A model generated the notes under the pieces. It did not search any database and was not told where the DNA came from. It was given only the letters and a program-made list of their open reading frames with translations. The position numbers were made by a program, and so were the translations under genes. Shown here piece after piece: positions 7,771 to 15,864 of a stretch of DNA of 64,000 nt (position 1 is the first letter of the stretch; each line of letters begins with the position of its first letter). The stretch is from NCBI RefSeq assembly GCF_014873705.1, contig NZ_JADBDS010000001.1, positions 496,001 to 560,000 on the forward strand. Reading direction: 5' to 3'. The DNA comes from Mycobacterium sp. OAS707 (GTDB lineage: Bacteria > Actinomycetota > Actinomycetes > Mycobacteriales > Mycobacteriaceae).

Positions 7771-8360
7771 CTACCAACCTTTTTGACGGTCTAGCCGCCG
7801 ACGACGGCGCACTGTCGCGGCTCCACGCACGACTGGAGCGAGACGCCGCCGCGGCCGACCTGCTCGACGTCGCGTATCGCACCGTCGACACACCCGTCGG
7901 CACGCTGCTGCTGGCGGCCACCACCGCAGGACTCGTCCGGGTGGCCTACGACGTCGAGGGCCACGACGCCGTCCTCACGAGCCTGGCCGACCGGATCAGC
8001 CCGCGTGTGCTGCGCGCCCCGGCGCGGTTGGACAGTGTGGCTCGGCAGATCGACGAGTATTTCGCCAAGCGCCGCAAGGCCTTTGAGGTGACGGTCGACC
8101 TCCGGCTGGCCGAAGGCTTCCGCCGCAACGTCATCGAGCATCTGCGCGAGATCGGTTACGGCCACCGCGAAAGCTATGCGGCAGTGGCCGCCGCTATCGG
8201 AAGCCCGCGCGCGGTGCGCGCCGTCGGCACGGCCTGCGCCCACAACCCGCTGCCGGTCGTGATCCCGTGCCACCGCGTCGTGCGCTCCGACGGGTCGACG
8301 GGCCAGTACGTCGGCGGACCGCTGGCCAAGTCGACGCTGCTGAACCTCGAGGCCGCCTGA
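7767..8360 (+). CDS. ogt: Methylated-DNA-protein cysteine methyltransferase
   Basis: 197 residues. Suicide repair enzyme that transfers the alkyl group from O6-alkylguanine (and O4-alkylthymine) to its own cysteine. The active-site motif PCHRVV lies near residue 170, preceded by the HTH-like region GHRESYAAVAAAIGSPRAVRAVG with the arginine finger and the conserved NPLPVVI segment. The N-terminal domain (TPVGTLLLAATTAGL) matches the family. It starts inside the sigma-factor gene (ATGA), an unusual and informative coupling. Confidence 0.93.
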   Translation: MTTNLFDGLAADDGALSRLHARLERDAAAADLLDVAYRTVDTPVGTLLLAATTAGLVRVAYDVEGHDAVLTSLADRISPRVLRAPARLDSVARQIDEYFAKRRKAFEVTVDLRLAEGFRRNVIEHLREIGYGHRESYAAVAAAIGSPRAVRAVGTACAHNPLPVVIPCHRVVRSDGSTGQYVGGPLAKSTLLNLEAA

Positions 8361-8401
8361 CAGAGGGAATTTCTCGGCGGGCGCCGCGGTAGAACAAGTA
8401 C

Positions 8402-8824
8402 ATGAAACTCAACGACGCTGCTCGCGAACTCATCGGCGAAGGCGCCGACGCGACATTGGTCACCATCAACCCCGACGGCAGCCCGCAGGTGACCGTCGTC
8501 TGGGTGGCGCTGGAATCAACCCCCGACGGCGACGAGCTCGTCTCCGCGCATCTGTCCGAGTACCAGAAGACCCGCAATATCCGCCGCGACCCGCGGGTGG
8601 CCCTCACCATCCTGTCCACCAAGCACCCGCAGCAGCAGACGCCTTACCTCGCGATCAGCGGGACGGCGAGGATCGAGGAGGGCGGCGCGCCCGCGCTGCT
8701 CAAGAAGCTGGCCAAGGCGATGCTCGGCAGCGACGAGCACTTCCCGCCGCCGAACGCTCCGGAAGGATTGCTGACCCGCATCCGGATCGACAAGGTCGGC
8801 GGCTTCGGAGCGGTGGCCTCCTGA
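8402..8824 (+). CDS. F420-dependent PPOX-class split-barrel oxidoreductase
   Basis: 140 residues of the flavin/deazaflavin reductase split beta-barrel family: the N-terminal helix and strand (ARELIGEGADATLVTINPDG), SPQVTVVWVAL, SAHLSEYQKTRNIRRDPRV and a terminal strand TRIRIDKVGGFGAV. Mycobacterial relatives such as Rv1155 bind coenzyme F420 and reduce small molecules; FMN or heme binding is an alternative in the superfamily. The ATG at 8402 is 41 bp after the ogt stop, so it may be read from the same message. Confidence 0.8.
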   Translation: MKLNDAARELIGEGADATLVTINPDGSPQVTVVWVALESTPDGDELVSAHLSEYQKTRNIRRDPRVALTILSTKHPQQQTPYLAISGTARIEEGGAPALLKKLAKAMLGSDEHFPPPNAPEGLLTRIRIDKVGGFGAVAS

Positions 8825-8870
8825 CGTCCAACCGGCTGTAACACGTTTCAGTTTGTGCCATCATGCGTGG

Positions 8871-9398
8871 ATGCGTCGCAGCTTCGTGCTCCTCATCGCC
8901 CTACTGGTGGCCGTCCCCGGTTTCGTAGCCCCGTCTGCGTTGGCGGAGGGCAGCCCGATCGGCAACCTCGGTGACACGCTGCGCGTCGAGTTCAAGGGCA
9001 TCGTCGCCGACGTCACCGTGCACGACGTGATTCCGGTCGATCCGCCACCTCCGGGCTACGTTGCCACGGGCTCGCCGCGGTGGATCAACCAAGGCGGCCC
9101 GTGGAAGGCGCTGATCACCGTCCACACCATTCAGGCGCCCACCCCGTTTGCGATGGCCAAATCGTTCGCCTTCAACGGCGTCACCCCTTATGCCGATGCA
9201 TACCAGCCCAAGAACACCGACGCACCGGACGAGCTGATGGCTGCCCTGGTGAATGCGCCGGCGGGGGCAACGGTCAACGGGGCGGTGTACTGGCAGGTCT
9301 ATCGCGCACTCGTGACGAACGTGGTGCTACTCGACCGCCAGTCGGGTGAGCACTTGGCGCAGTGGAACATCTGGCAGCCGGGAGCGCCGCTACCGTAG
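8871..9398 (+). CDS. MPT63-like secreted protein (DUF1942)
   Basis: 175 residues with a signal peptide (MRRSFVLLIALLVAVPGFVA, cleavage near SALA-E, residue 24). The mature domain is a beta-sandwich type pattern: GNLGDTLRVEFKGIVADVTV, WKALITVHTIQA, a variable loop, then TVNGAVYWQV and the terminal VVLLDRQSGEHLAQWNIW. The layout resembles the MPT63/DUF1942 immunoglobulin-like antigen family found only in mycobacteria, whose function is unknown. ATG 8871 is chosen because the signal peptide starts there; a TTG at 8853 would add six residues. Confidence 0.65.
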   Translation: MRRSFVLLIALLVAVPGFVAPSALAEGSPIGNLGDTLRVEFKGIVADVTVHDVIPVDPPPPGYVATGSPRWINQGGPWKALITVHTIQAPTPFAMAKSFAFNGVTPYADAYQPKNTDAPDELMAALVNAPAGATVNGAVYWQVYRALVTNVVLLDRQSGEHLAQWNIWQPGAPLP

Positions 9399-9402
9399 AA
9401 CC

Positions 9403-9933
9403 GTGGCCATTGATGTCGCGGCGGCCGTAGCGGCCGATCTAATTGAACTCGCCGACGTGGCCGCCCGCACTTTTCCGCTGGCGTGCCCGCCGTCGGCGAC
9501 GCCGGAGAACATCGCCGCGTTCGTCGCCGAGAACCTGTCGCAGGTGCGCTTTGCCGACTACCTCGCCGACCCTGATCGCGCAGTGCTGTGTGCACGAGAT
9601 GACGGCCGAATTGCGGGCTACGCCATGCTGATTCGCGGTGTGCCCGACGATGCCGATGTGCAGCAAGCCGTCACGCTGCGACCCGCCGTCGAGCTGTCCA
9701 AGATCTACGTGCTGCCCGGCAGCCACGGCGCGGGCGTCTCCGCCGCGCTGATGGCCGCGGCGTTGCGGTACGCGGCCGATGTCGACGCCAAGTGCGTCTG
9801 GCTCGGTGTCAACCAGCTGAACCAGCGCGCCCAGCGCTTCTACACCAAGCAGGGCTTTACGATCAACGGCACCAAGACTTTTCGGCTCGGCGCCGGCGTC
9901 GAGAACGATTACGTGATGGTGCGCCCGCTCTAG
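9403..9933 (+). CDS. GNAT-family N-acetyltransferase
   Basis: 176 residues. The GNAT core is clear: motif A region LSKIYVLPGSHGAGVSAALMAAALRYA (residues about 97-123), with the acetyl-CoA pyrophosphate loop in LPGSHGAGVSAAL, and motif B CVWLGVNQLNQRAQRFYTKQGF. GTG 9403 lies 5 bp after the preceding stop and is preferred over an upstream ATG inside that gene. Acceptor unknown. Its stop codon interlocks with that of the convergent zapE gene in a CTAG tetranucleotide. Confidence 0.85.
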   Translation: MAIDVAAAVAADLIELADVAARTFPLACPPSATPENIAAFVAENLSQVRFADYLADPDRAVLCARDDGRIAGYAMLIRGVPDDADVQQAVTLRPAVELSKIYVLPGSHGAGVSAALMAAALRYAADVDAKCVWLGVNQLNQRAQRFYTKQGFTINGTKTFRLGAGVENDYVMVRPL

Positions 9934-10970
9934 CCGGAGCTATGGCCGGCGGCGGTCAACGCCAACAGGCGCGACGTCGCGCGTAGGTACTTCTTGCGGA
10001 AGCCGCCCGCCATCATCTCGGCGGAGAAGACGGTGTCCAGCTTCGTCCCCGATGCCACGACCGGAACGCCTGCGTCGTAAAGCCGATCGGTCAGCGACAC
10101 CAAGCGCAGCGCGACGTTCTGGTCATCGATCGGGTGCACGCCGGTGATGAACACCTCGCTAACGCCCTCGATCAGCGTCAGATAACGCGACGGATGCATG
10201 GTCGCCAAATGTGCGCACAACGCGTCGAAGTCGTCCAGCGTCGCACCGGGCACCTGTGCGGCGCGTTTCGCGACCTCCTCGTCGCTCGGCGGTTCGGGCG
10301 CCGGCGGGAGATCGCGATGGCGGTAGTCCGGCCCGTCGATGCGCACGGAGGTGAAAATGCTTGACAGAGCCTGGATTTCACGGAGGAAGTCCTGCACGGC
10401 GAAGCGGCCCTCGCCGAGTTGGTCGGGCAGCGTATTGGACGTCGCTGCCACCGACACGCCGCGGGCGACCAGTTCGGACAACAGCCGCGAGATCAGCGTG
10501 GTGTTGCCAGGATCGTCGAGTTCGAACTCGTCGATGCAGACCGCGGTGTAGCCGGCCAGCAGCTCGATGCATTCGACGAAGCCGAACACGCCTGCCAGCT
10601 GGGTCATCTCGCCGAACGTCGCGAACGCCGTCGGCGCCGCGGAGGCTGCAGAGATCGCGAAGTATGACGACGCCAGCAGGTGCGTCTTGCCGACGCCGAA
10701 CCCACCGTCGAGGTAGATGCCGACCCCTGGCAGTACCTCGTGCCTGCCGAACAACTTCTTCTTGCCTGCCCGTCGCGCGACGGCCTGCTCACAGAACTGC
10801 CGGCACGAATGCACCGCTGCCGCCTGCGTCGGCTCGGCGGGATCGGGTTTGTACGTTTCGAAGCTGACGTCGGAAAAGGTCGGCGGCGGGATCAGCTGGG
10901 CGATCAGCCGCTCGGGCGTCACGGTGGGGTGCCGATCGACCAAATGCGCGACACCACTGGACCCGTGCAT
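9930..10970 (-). CDS. zapE: Cell division protein ZapE (AFG1-like ATPase)
   Basis: 346 residues of the ZapE/AFG1 P-loop ATPase family, matching Rv2670c by content and position. Walker A is GGFGVGKTH (about residue 94), Walker B VCIDEFELDDP (about 145), and a sensor-like ATSNTLPDQLGEGRF follows, typical of the family. E. coli ZapE associates with the FtsZ ring under stress, and the eukaryotic relative AFG1 is linked to mitochondrial protein turnover. The role in mycobacteria is not established. It is divergent from ribD with 34 bp between the starts. Confidence 0.9.
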   Translation of the reverse strand: MHGSSGVAHLVDRHPTVTPERLIAQLIPPPTFSDVSFETYKPDPAEPTQAAAVHSCRQFCEQAVARRAGKKKLFGRHEVLPGVGIYLDGGFGVGKTHLLASSYFAISAASAAPTAFATFGEMTQLAGVFGFVECIELLAGYTAVCIDEFELDDPGNTTLISRLLSELVARGVSVAATSNTLPDQLGEGRFAVQDFLREIQALSSIFTSVRIDGPDYRHRDLPPAPEPPSDEEVAKRAAQVPGATLDDFDALCAHLATMHPSRYLTLIEGVSEVFITGVHPIDDQNVALRLVSLTDRLYDAGVPVVASGTKLDTVFSAEMMAGGFRKKYLRATSRLLALTAAGHSSG

Positions 10971-11004
10971 GCACGCACCTTAGCGACGTGCTGCAATTCT
11001 GCGT

Positions 11005-11778
11005 ATGCCTGACGACGCTGCCGGGATCCAGCTCACAGTGCTTGGCGCCACCGACTCCGTCGACGACAGCCGGCTTGTCGACTTGTACTCCTACCCCGAC
11101 GGCCTGCAGTCGTGCTGGGTGCGCGGCAACATGATCGCCAGCCTCGACGGCGGCGCCACCGACGACGGCAAGGCCGGCGGCCTGGCCGGTGCCGGCGACC
11201 GCGCGGTGTTCTCGCTGATGCGTCACGCCGCCGATGTCATCCTGGTCGGCGCCTCCACCGTCCGCATCGAGAACTACTCCGGCGCCCAACTGCCCGTCGC
11301 TGCCCGGCAAGAACGTCAGCACCGCGGGCAGGCCGAGGTACCGCCGATCGCCATCGTCACCCGTTCGGGCAACATCGATCCGAACGCTCTGCTGTTCACC
11401 CGCACCGAGGTGCCGCCGCTGATCCTGACCACCAGCCGTTTCCATGACGACGCACGTCGTCGACTCGGCTCGGTAGCCGAGGTCGTCGATGCGTCGGGGC
11501 GCGAACCCGAATCCGTCGACAATGCGACCGTCCTGAAAATCCTCGCCGAACGCGGGCTCTACCGCGTGCTCACCGAGGGCGGCCCGCTACTGCTCGGCTC
11601 GCTGATCGAGGAGGGGCTGCTCGACGAGCTGTGCCTGACCGTCGCGCCGATCCTCGTCGGCGGCGGATCCAAACGCATCGTGACCGGCATGGGCAGCGTG
11701 CACACCACGATGCGGCGCACCCACCTGTTGACCGACGACGACGGCTACCTGTACAGCCGCTACGTCAAGGGCGCCTAA
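11005..11778 (+). CDS. ribD: RibD-like pyrimidine reductase
   Basis: 257 residues comprising the RibD C-terminal (DHFR-fold) reductase domain without a deaminase domain: CWVRGNMIASLDGGATDDGKAG, MRHAADVILVGASTVRIE, LYRVLTEGGPLLLGSLIEEG and APILVGGGSKR. It corresponds to Rv2671, which can supply dihydrofolate-reductase-like activity and whose overexpression confers para-aminosalicylate resistance. Expected cofactor NADPH, bound by the GGP and GGG loops. It is 25 bp upstream of the lipoprotein gene and is probably its own transcription unit or the first of a pair. Confidence 0.88.
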   Translation: MPDDAAGIQLTVLGATDSVDDSRLVDLYSYPDGLQSCWVRGNMIASLDGGATDDGKAGGLAGAGDRAVFSLMRHAADVILVGASTVRIENYSGAQLPVAARQERQHRGQAEVPPIAIVTRSGNIDPNALLFTRTEVPPLILTTSRFHDDARRRLGSVAEVVDASGREPESVDNATVLKILAERGLYRVLTEGGPLLLGSLIEEGLLDELCLTVAPILVGGGSKRIVTGMGSVHTTMRRTHLLTDDDGYLYSRYVKGA

Positions 11779-11803
11779 GTCGACCACCAGTACATTGGTC
11801 AGC

Positions 11804-13369
11804 ATGCATCGGCGTCGTCAGCTCGCAAAAGCCCTGAGCTTGGCAACTGTTTTGGCGTTGGTGACTGCATGCGCGCCGGGTTTGGCCGCCAATCCTCGGT
11901 ACGCCACCGACTCCGGCGCCGGCCCGCAGGGAGCGCCGCAGACCACCAAACCGCCGACGGGGCCGCCGCCGATCGAGGCGCCGAAGAACGACCTGTCCTG
12001 GCGGGACTGCACCTCGCGGCTGTTCAATGAGGCCGCCGTGCCGCCACTGCCCGGCGTGAAGCTGGACTGCGCCAGCTATGACGCCGACCTCGATCCCATC
12101 AACGGCGCCAGCGGGACCGTCAGCATCGGCGTCGTGCGGGCCACGTCGGCGCAGACGCCCAAGGACGCCGGACCGCTGGTGATGACCACCGGATCGGACC
12201 TGCCGTCGTCGACGCAGCTGCCCGTCTGGCTGTCTCGCGCGGGCGCCGACATTCTCAAGACCAATCCGATCGTGGCGGTGGACCGCCGCGGCACCGGCAT
12301 GTCGGGTGCGCTGGACTGCCGCGATGTGTTCGACCGCCAGGAGATGATCGACCAGGCGCAGTTCCAGTCGGGCGATGACCCGGTGGCCAACCTCGGCGCC
12401 ATCACCCAGACCGCGACCACCAGCTGCACCGACACCATCGCGCCCGGCGACTCGGCCTACGACAACGGGCATGCCGCAGAGGACATCGAACGGCTGCGGA
12501 GCACCTGGGATGTGCCCACGCTCGCACTGCTCGGCGTCGGTAACGGCGCTCAGGTCGCGTTGGCCTACGCCGGATCGCACCCGAACAAAGTGGCCCGGCT
12601 GATACTCGACTCCCCGCTGCCGCTGGGCATCGCTGCCGAGGCCGCGATGGAACAACGTGTCAAAGGTGAGCAGGCGGCGCTCGACGCGTGGGCCGCGCAG
12701 TGCGTGGCCACCAACTGCCCGCTCGCGCCCGACCCCAAGGGGGCGATCGACGCGCTGCTGACGTCGGCGCGCAACGGAAGCGGGCCGGGCGGCGCGTCGG
12801 TGGCGAGCGTCGCCGACGCCATCTCGACCGCGCTGGCGTACCCGCGCGGCGACCGCGTCAACGCCGGCAACGACCTGGCCGCGGCGGTGGCGGCGGCCCG
12901 CTCCGGCAATGCGAACCAGATGACCAACCTGATCACCGCCGCCGAGGCGCTGCGCCAGACCGATGGGCAGTTCGTCAACGGCTGCAGCGACTCGTTGAAC
13001 CGGCCGACGCCCGACCGGGTCCGCGAGCTCGTGGTCGCGTGGCCCAAGCTCTACCCGCAGTTCGGCCTCGTCGGCGCGCTGAGCCTGGTCAAGTGCCTGA
13101 ACTGGCCGAGCGGATCGGCGCCGCAGGATCCCAAGAACCTGAAGATCCCGGTGGTGCTACTCGGTGTGCAGAACGACCCGATCGTCGGCAACGAGGGCGT
13201 GGCGGCGGTCGCCGCGACGGTGATCAACGCGGGCACCACCAGCAGGCGGGTGATGTGGCAGGGCATCGGGCACGGCGCCAGCATCTATTCGGACTGCGCG
13301 CTGCCGCCGATCATCGGTTACCTGGACAGCGGCAACCTGCCGCCGACCGACACGTACTGCCCTGCCTGA
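11804..13369 (+). CDS. Secreted alpha/beta-hydrolase lipoprotein lacking nucleophile Ser
   Basis: 521 residues, counterpart of Rv2672, usually annotated as a secreted protease related to tripeptidyl aminopeptidases. The signal segment ends ALVTAC, a lipobox-like site. The fold is present: VAVDRRGTGMSG, then the nucleophile-elbow region LLGVGNGAQVALAYAGSHP, then an inserted helical cap, and a C-terminal TAP-like part with LGVQNDPIVG (Asp position) and QGIGHGAS (His position). At the elbow the usual G-x-S-x-G is GVGNG, so the catalytic serine is glycine. It may be a binding protein rather than a peptidase. Start ATG 11804 follows a TACATT hexamer by 8 bp. Confidence 0.82.
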   Translation: MHRRRQLAKALSLATVLALVTACAPGLAANPRYATDSGAGPQGAPQTTKPPTGPPPIEAPKNDLSWRDCTSRLFNEAAVPPLPGVKLDCASYDADLDPINGASGTVSIGVVRATSAQTPKDAGPLVMTTGSDLPSSTQLPVWLSRAGADILKTNPIVAVDRRGTGMSGALDCRDVFDRQEMIDQAQFQSGDDPVANLGAITQTATTSCTDTIAPGDSAYDNGHAAEDIERLRSTWDVPTLALLGVGNGAQVALAYAGSHPNKVARLILDSPLPLGIAAEAAMEQRVKGEQAALDAWAAQCVATNCPLAPDPKGAIDALLTSARNGSGPGGASVASVADAISTALAYPRGDRVNAGNDLAAAVAAARSGNANQMTNLITAAEALRQTDGQFVNGCSDSLNRPTPDRVRELVVAWPKLYPQFGLVGALSLVKCLNWPSGSAPQDPKNLKIPVVLLGVQNDPIVGNEGVAAVAATVINAGTTSRRVMWQGIGHGASIYSDCALPPIIGYLDSGNLPPTDTYCPA

Positions 13370-13390
13370 CACGGGCCGCTCGGGCTGTCG

Positions 13391-14680
13391 GTGTACGGTG
13401 CGCTGGTGGCGGCTCCCGACTCCATCCGAACCGGCCTGCTGAAGGCGTTTGCACCCCCCACCTCAGCCCCAAGTGTCGCAACGGTGCTGCGGTCGATCCT
13501 CTGGCCGATCGCGATCGTGATGATCATCCACCGCAGCTACGTGCTGGCCACCAACGGCTACATCACCGACGACTACGGCCCGGTCTACCGCGCAGTCGTC
13601 AACTTCAAGCGCGGCTGGGACATCTACAACGAGCACTTCGATCAGGTCGACCCGCACTACCTGTACCCACCCGGCGGCACGCTGATCATGGCGCCGTTCG
13701 GCTATCTACCGGTCGACGCGTCGCGGTACTGGTTCATCACGTTCAACACGATCGCGATCGTCATCGCGGCGTTCCTGCTGGTGAACCTGTTCAAGTTCTC
13801 GTGGACGTCGGTGGCACTGCCCGCACTGCTCGTCGCGATGTTCTGCACCGAAAGCGTGGTCAACACACTGGTTTTCGGCAACATCAACGGCTGCATTCTT
13901 TTGCTCGAGGTGTTGTTCTTCCGCTGGCTGCTCGACGGGAAGGTCAATCACCAATGGTGGGCCGGCGTGGCGATCGGGCTGTCACTTGTGGTGAAACCGC
14001 TTCTGGGACCGCTGCTGTTGTTGCCGCTGCTGAACCGGCAATGGCGGGCCATTGTCACCGCGATCGTGATTCCGGTCGTGTTCAACGCAATCGGCTGGTT
14101 CATGGTGAGCGATCCGATGAACTTCGTGCGCGGCACGATTCCCTACATCTTCTCGATCCGCGACTACTTCAACAGCTCGATCCAGGGCAACGGCATCTAC
14201 TACGGCTTACCGGGGTGGCTGATCCTGTTGCTGCGCATCGCGTTTCTGGCGTTGGCTATCGCCAGCCTGTGGTTGTTGTACCGTCACTACCGCACCCGTG
14301 ACCCGCTGTTCTGGATGGCGACCTCGTCGGGTGTGCTGCTGATCGCGTCGTATCTGGTGCTGTCGCTTGGCCAGGGCTACTACTCGATGATGCTGTTCCC
14401 GTTCCTGATGACGGTGGTGCTGCCGAATTCGGTGATCCGCAACTGGCCGGCCTGGCTGGCGATCTACGGGTTCATGAGCGCCGACCGCTGGCTGCTCGGG
14501 CACTGGCCGACGACGGGACGCTTCCTGGAGTACATGAAGTTCACCTACGGGTGGTGCTTGATGCTCATCGTGGTGTTCTGCGTGCTCTACTTCCGTTATC
14601 TCGACGCCAAAGCCGACGGCCGACTCGACGACGGCATCGACCCGACGTGGATGAAGCCCAAGGAGCCCGTGCCGGCTTGA
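13391..14680 (+). CDS. aftC: Alpha-1,3-arabinofuranosyltransferase AftC
   Basis: 429 residues, GT87-type GT-C glycosyltransferase with about ten predicted membrane helices. The first extracytoplasmic loop carries the acidic motif GYITDDYGPVYRA (around residue 56), as expected for decaprenyl-phosphate-sugar-dependent enzymes. It occupies the Rv2673 position. AftC introduces the alpha-1,3 branch in arabinan of arabinogalactan and lipoarabinomannan, using decaprenylphosphoryl-arabinose at the outer face of the plasma membrane. The GTG at 13391 is 22 bp after the preceding stop, so cotranscription with the hydrolase-like gene is possible. Confidence 0.88.
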   Translation: MYGALVAAPDSIRTGLLKAFAPPTSAPSVATVLRSILWPIAIVMIIHRSYVLATNGYITDDYGPVYRAVVNFKRGWDIYNEHFDQVDPHYLYPPGGTLIMAPFGYLPVDASRYWFITFNTIAIVIAAFLLVNLFKFSWTSVALPALLVAMFCTESVVNTLVFGNINGCILLLEVLFFRWLLDGKVNHQWWAGVAIGLSLVVKPLLGPLLLLPLLNRQWRAIVTAIVIPVVFNAIGWFMVSDPMNFVRGTIPYIFSIRDYFNSSIQGNGIYYGLPGWLILLLRIAFLALAIASLWLLYRHYRTRDPLFWMATSSGVLLIASYLVLSLGQGYYSMMLFPFLMTVVLPNSVIRNWPAWLAIYGFMSADRWLLGHWPTTGRFLEYMKFTYGWCLMLIVVFCVLYFRYLDAKADGRLDDGIDPTWMKPKEPVPA

Positions 14681-14721
14681 ACCCGGGCGGCGTTTGCTTC
14701 TGCAACTTCCCGGGGTGCGGT

Positions 14722-14754
14722 ATCAGCGCTGATGGCGGTCGAATCTCGTACGAT
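14722..14754 (+). promoter_or_regulatory. Candidate promoter and palindrome before the cyclase operon
   Basis: A TACGAT hexamer at 14749-14754 is a good SigA-type -10; transcription from about 14761 would leave a leader of roughly 34 nt before the phosphotransferase ATG. A perfect 12-bp palindrome ATCAGCGCTGAT (14722-14733) overlaps the expected -35 position, where a repressor or activator could bind. No canonical -35 is visible. Confidence 0.4.
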
Positions 14755-14794
14755 TGATTCGCTGGCCGGGGGGCGCCACGGGGAGGCGAAGCGT

Positions 14795-15862
14795 ATGCCG
14801 ACGATTCCAGTCGATCCCTTATCCGTAACCCCGGCATGGCTGAGCGACACCCTGCAGGCAGACGTACGGGCATGCGCGATCGACCAGATCGCAATCGGGG
14901 TCGGCCTTCTGGGCCGGTTGTTTCGCGTCCATCTCGAGGGCGGACCCGGCGTTCCGGCCTCCGTGGTGGTGAAGCTGCCGACCCTCGACACCAAGGTCCG
15001 CAGGCAGATTTGCGAGGCCGCCGACTTCTATCTCCGCGAGGTCCGCTTCTACGACGAAATCGGTATCGCGAATCCTCTTCCACCGGCGCTCCCCTACTTC
15101 ACCGCCTTCGACGAGACCACCCACGACTTCGTCCTTGTACTCGAGGATCTGGGCCGGCTTCGCCTAGCAGACCAGACCGCCGGATGCAGCCCGGCGGACG
15201 CCGAGACCGTGATCGACGCCATCGCCCGTCACCACGCCCATTGGTGGGCCAACGACCGGCTGGCGTCACTGTCGTGGCTGACGCCATTCAACCTGCCTCC
15301 CTTTCCGGACGTCGCCATCGCCAACTACACAACCGGCTGGCCGGTGTTCCTCGAACGCGTGGGGGCCGACCTCTCCCCCTCGTTGCTCGATTTCGGCAGG
15401 AAGCTGCCCTCCTTGATGCCCTGGTTGCTGACCGAACTCACGCACCCGCCCCACACCTTCCTGCATGGAGACCTCCGCCTCGACCAATTGTTCTTCGCGG
15501 TCGACGCCGACGACCCGCCGGTGACCGCGCTGGACTGGCAGATCACCGCAAAGGGTCGAGGGGCCTACGACGTCGGCTACTTCCTGAGCCAGAGCCTTAC
15601 CGTCGAGACCCGACGAAGCTGTGAAAGTGGGTTACTCGAGCGGTATGCCGAACGGCTGGCCGAACACGGAATCGATTACCCCCGAGAACAATTGCTGCGC
15701 GACTACCGGCTCACCACAGCGTGGTGCTTCGGCTACCCCGTCATCGCGGCCGGCCGCATCGACATCGTCAACGAACGCCAACTGGATCTGCTGCGAGCGA
15801 TGCTCAACAGGTCGGCGACGGCAATCGAAGACCACGACGCCCTCATGCTCAGGCCGGACTGA
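14795..15862 (+). CDS. Phosphotransferase of the APH/EcKinase-like fold
   Basis: 355 residues. A protein-kinase-like small-molecule phosphotransferase: the glycine-rich start GVGLLGRLFRVHLEG, a lysine strand ASVVVKLPT, the catalytic loop HGDLRLDQLFF (about residue 226) and the metal-binding Asp in ALDWQ. In most relatives the loop reads HGDxRxDN, with Asn holding Mg; here it is Gln, which may lower or alter activity. Start ATG 14795 has an excellent GGGGAGG ribosome site. It ends 2 bp before the giant cyclase gene, so the two are almost certainly co-expressed. The substrate could be an alcohol, sterol, aminoglycoside-like or choline-like compound. Confidence 0.8.
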   Translation: MPTIPVDPLSVTPAWLSDTLQADVRACAIDQIAIGVGLLGRLFRVHLEGGPGVPASVVVKLPTLDTKVRRQICEAADFYLREVRFYDEIGIANPLPPALPYFTAFDETTHDFVLVLEDLGRLRLADQTAGCSPADAETVIDAIARHHAHWWANDRLASLSWLTPFNLPPFPDVAIANYTTGWPVFLERVGADLSPSLLDFGRKLPSLMPWLLTELTHPPHTFLHGDLRLDQLFFAVDADDPPVTALDWQITAKGRGAYDVGYFLSQSLTVETRRSCESGLLERYAERLAEHGIDYPREQLLRDYRLTTAWCFGYPVIAAGRIDIVNERQLDLLRAMLNRSATAIEDHDALMLRPD

Positions 15863-15864
15863 AC

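Noticed and set aside
12688..14301. Rightward 537-codon frame spanning two genes
   Set aside because: Different frame over the hydrolase-like gene and aftC; Arg/Gly-rich composition typical of out-of-frame translation.
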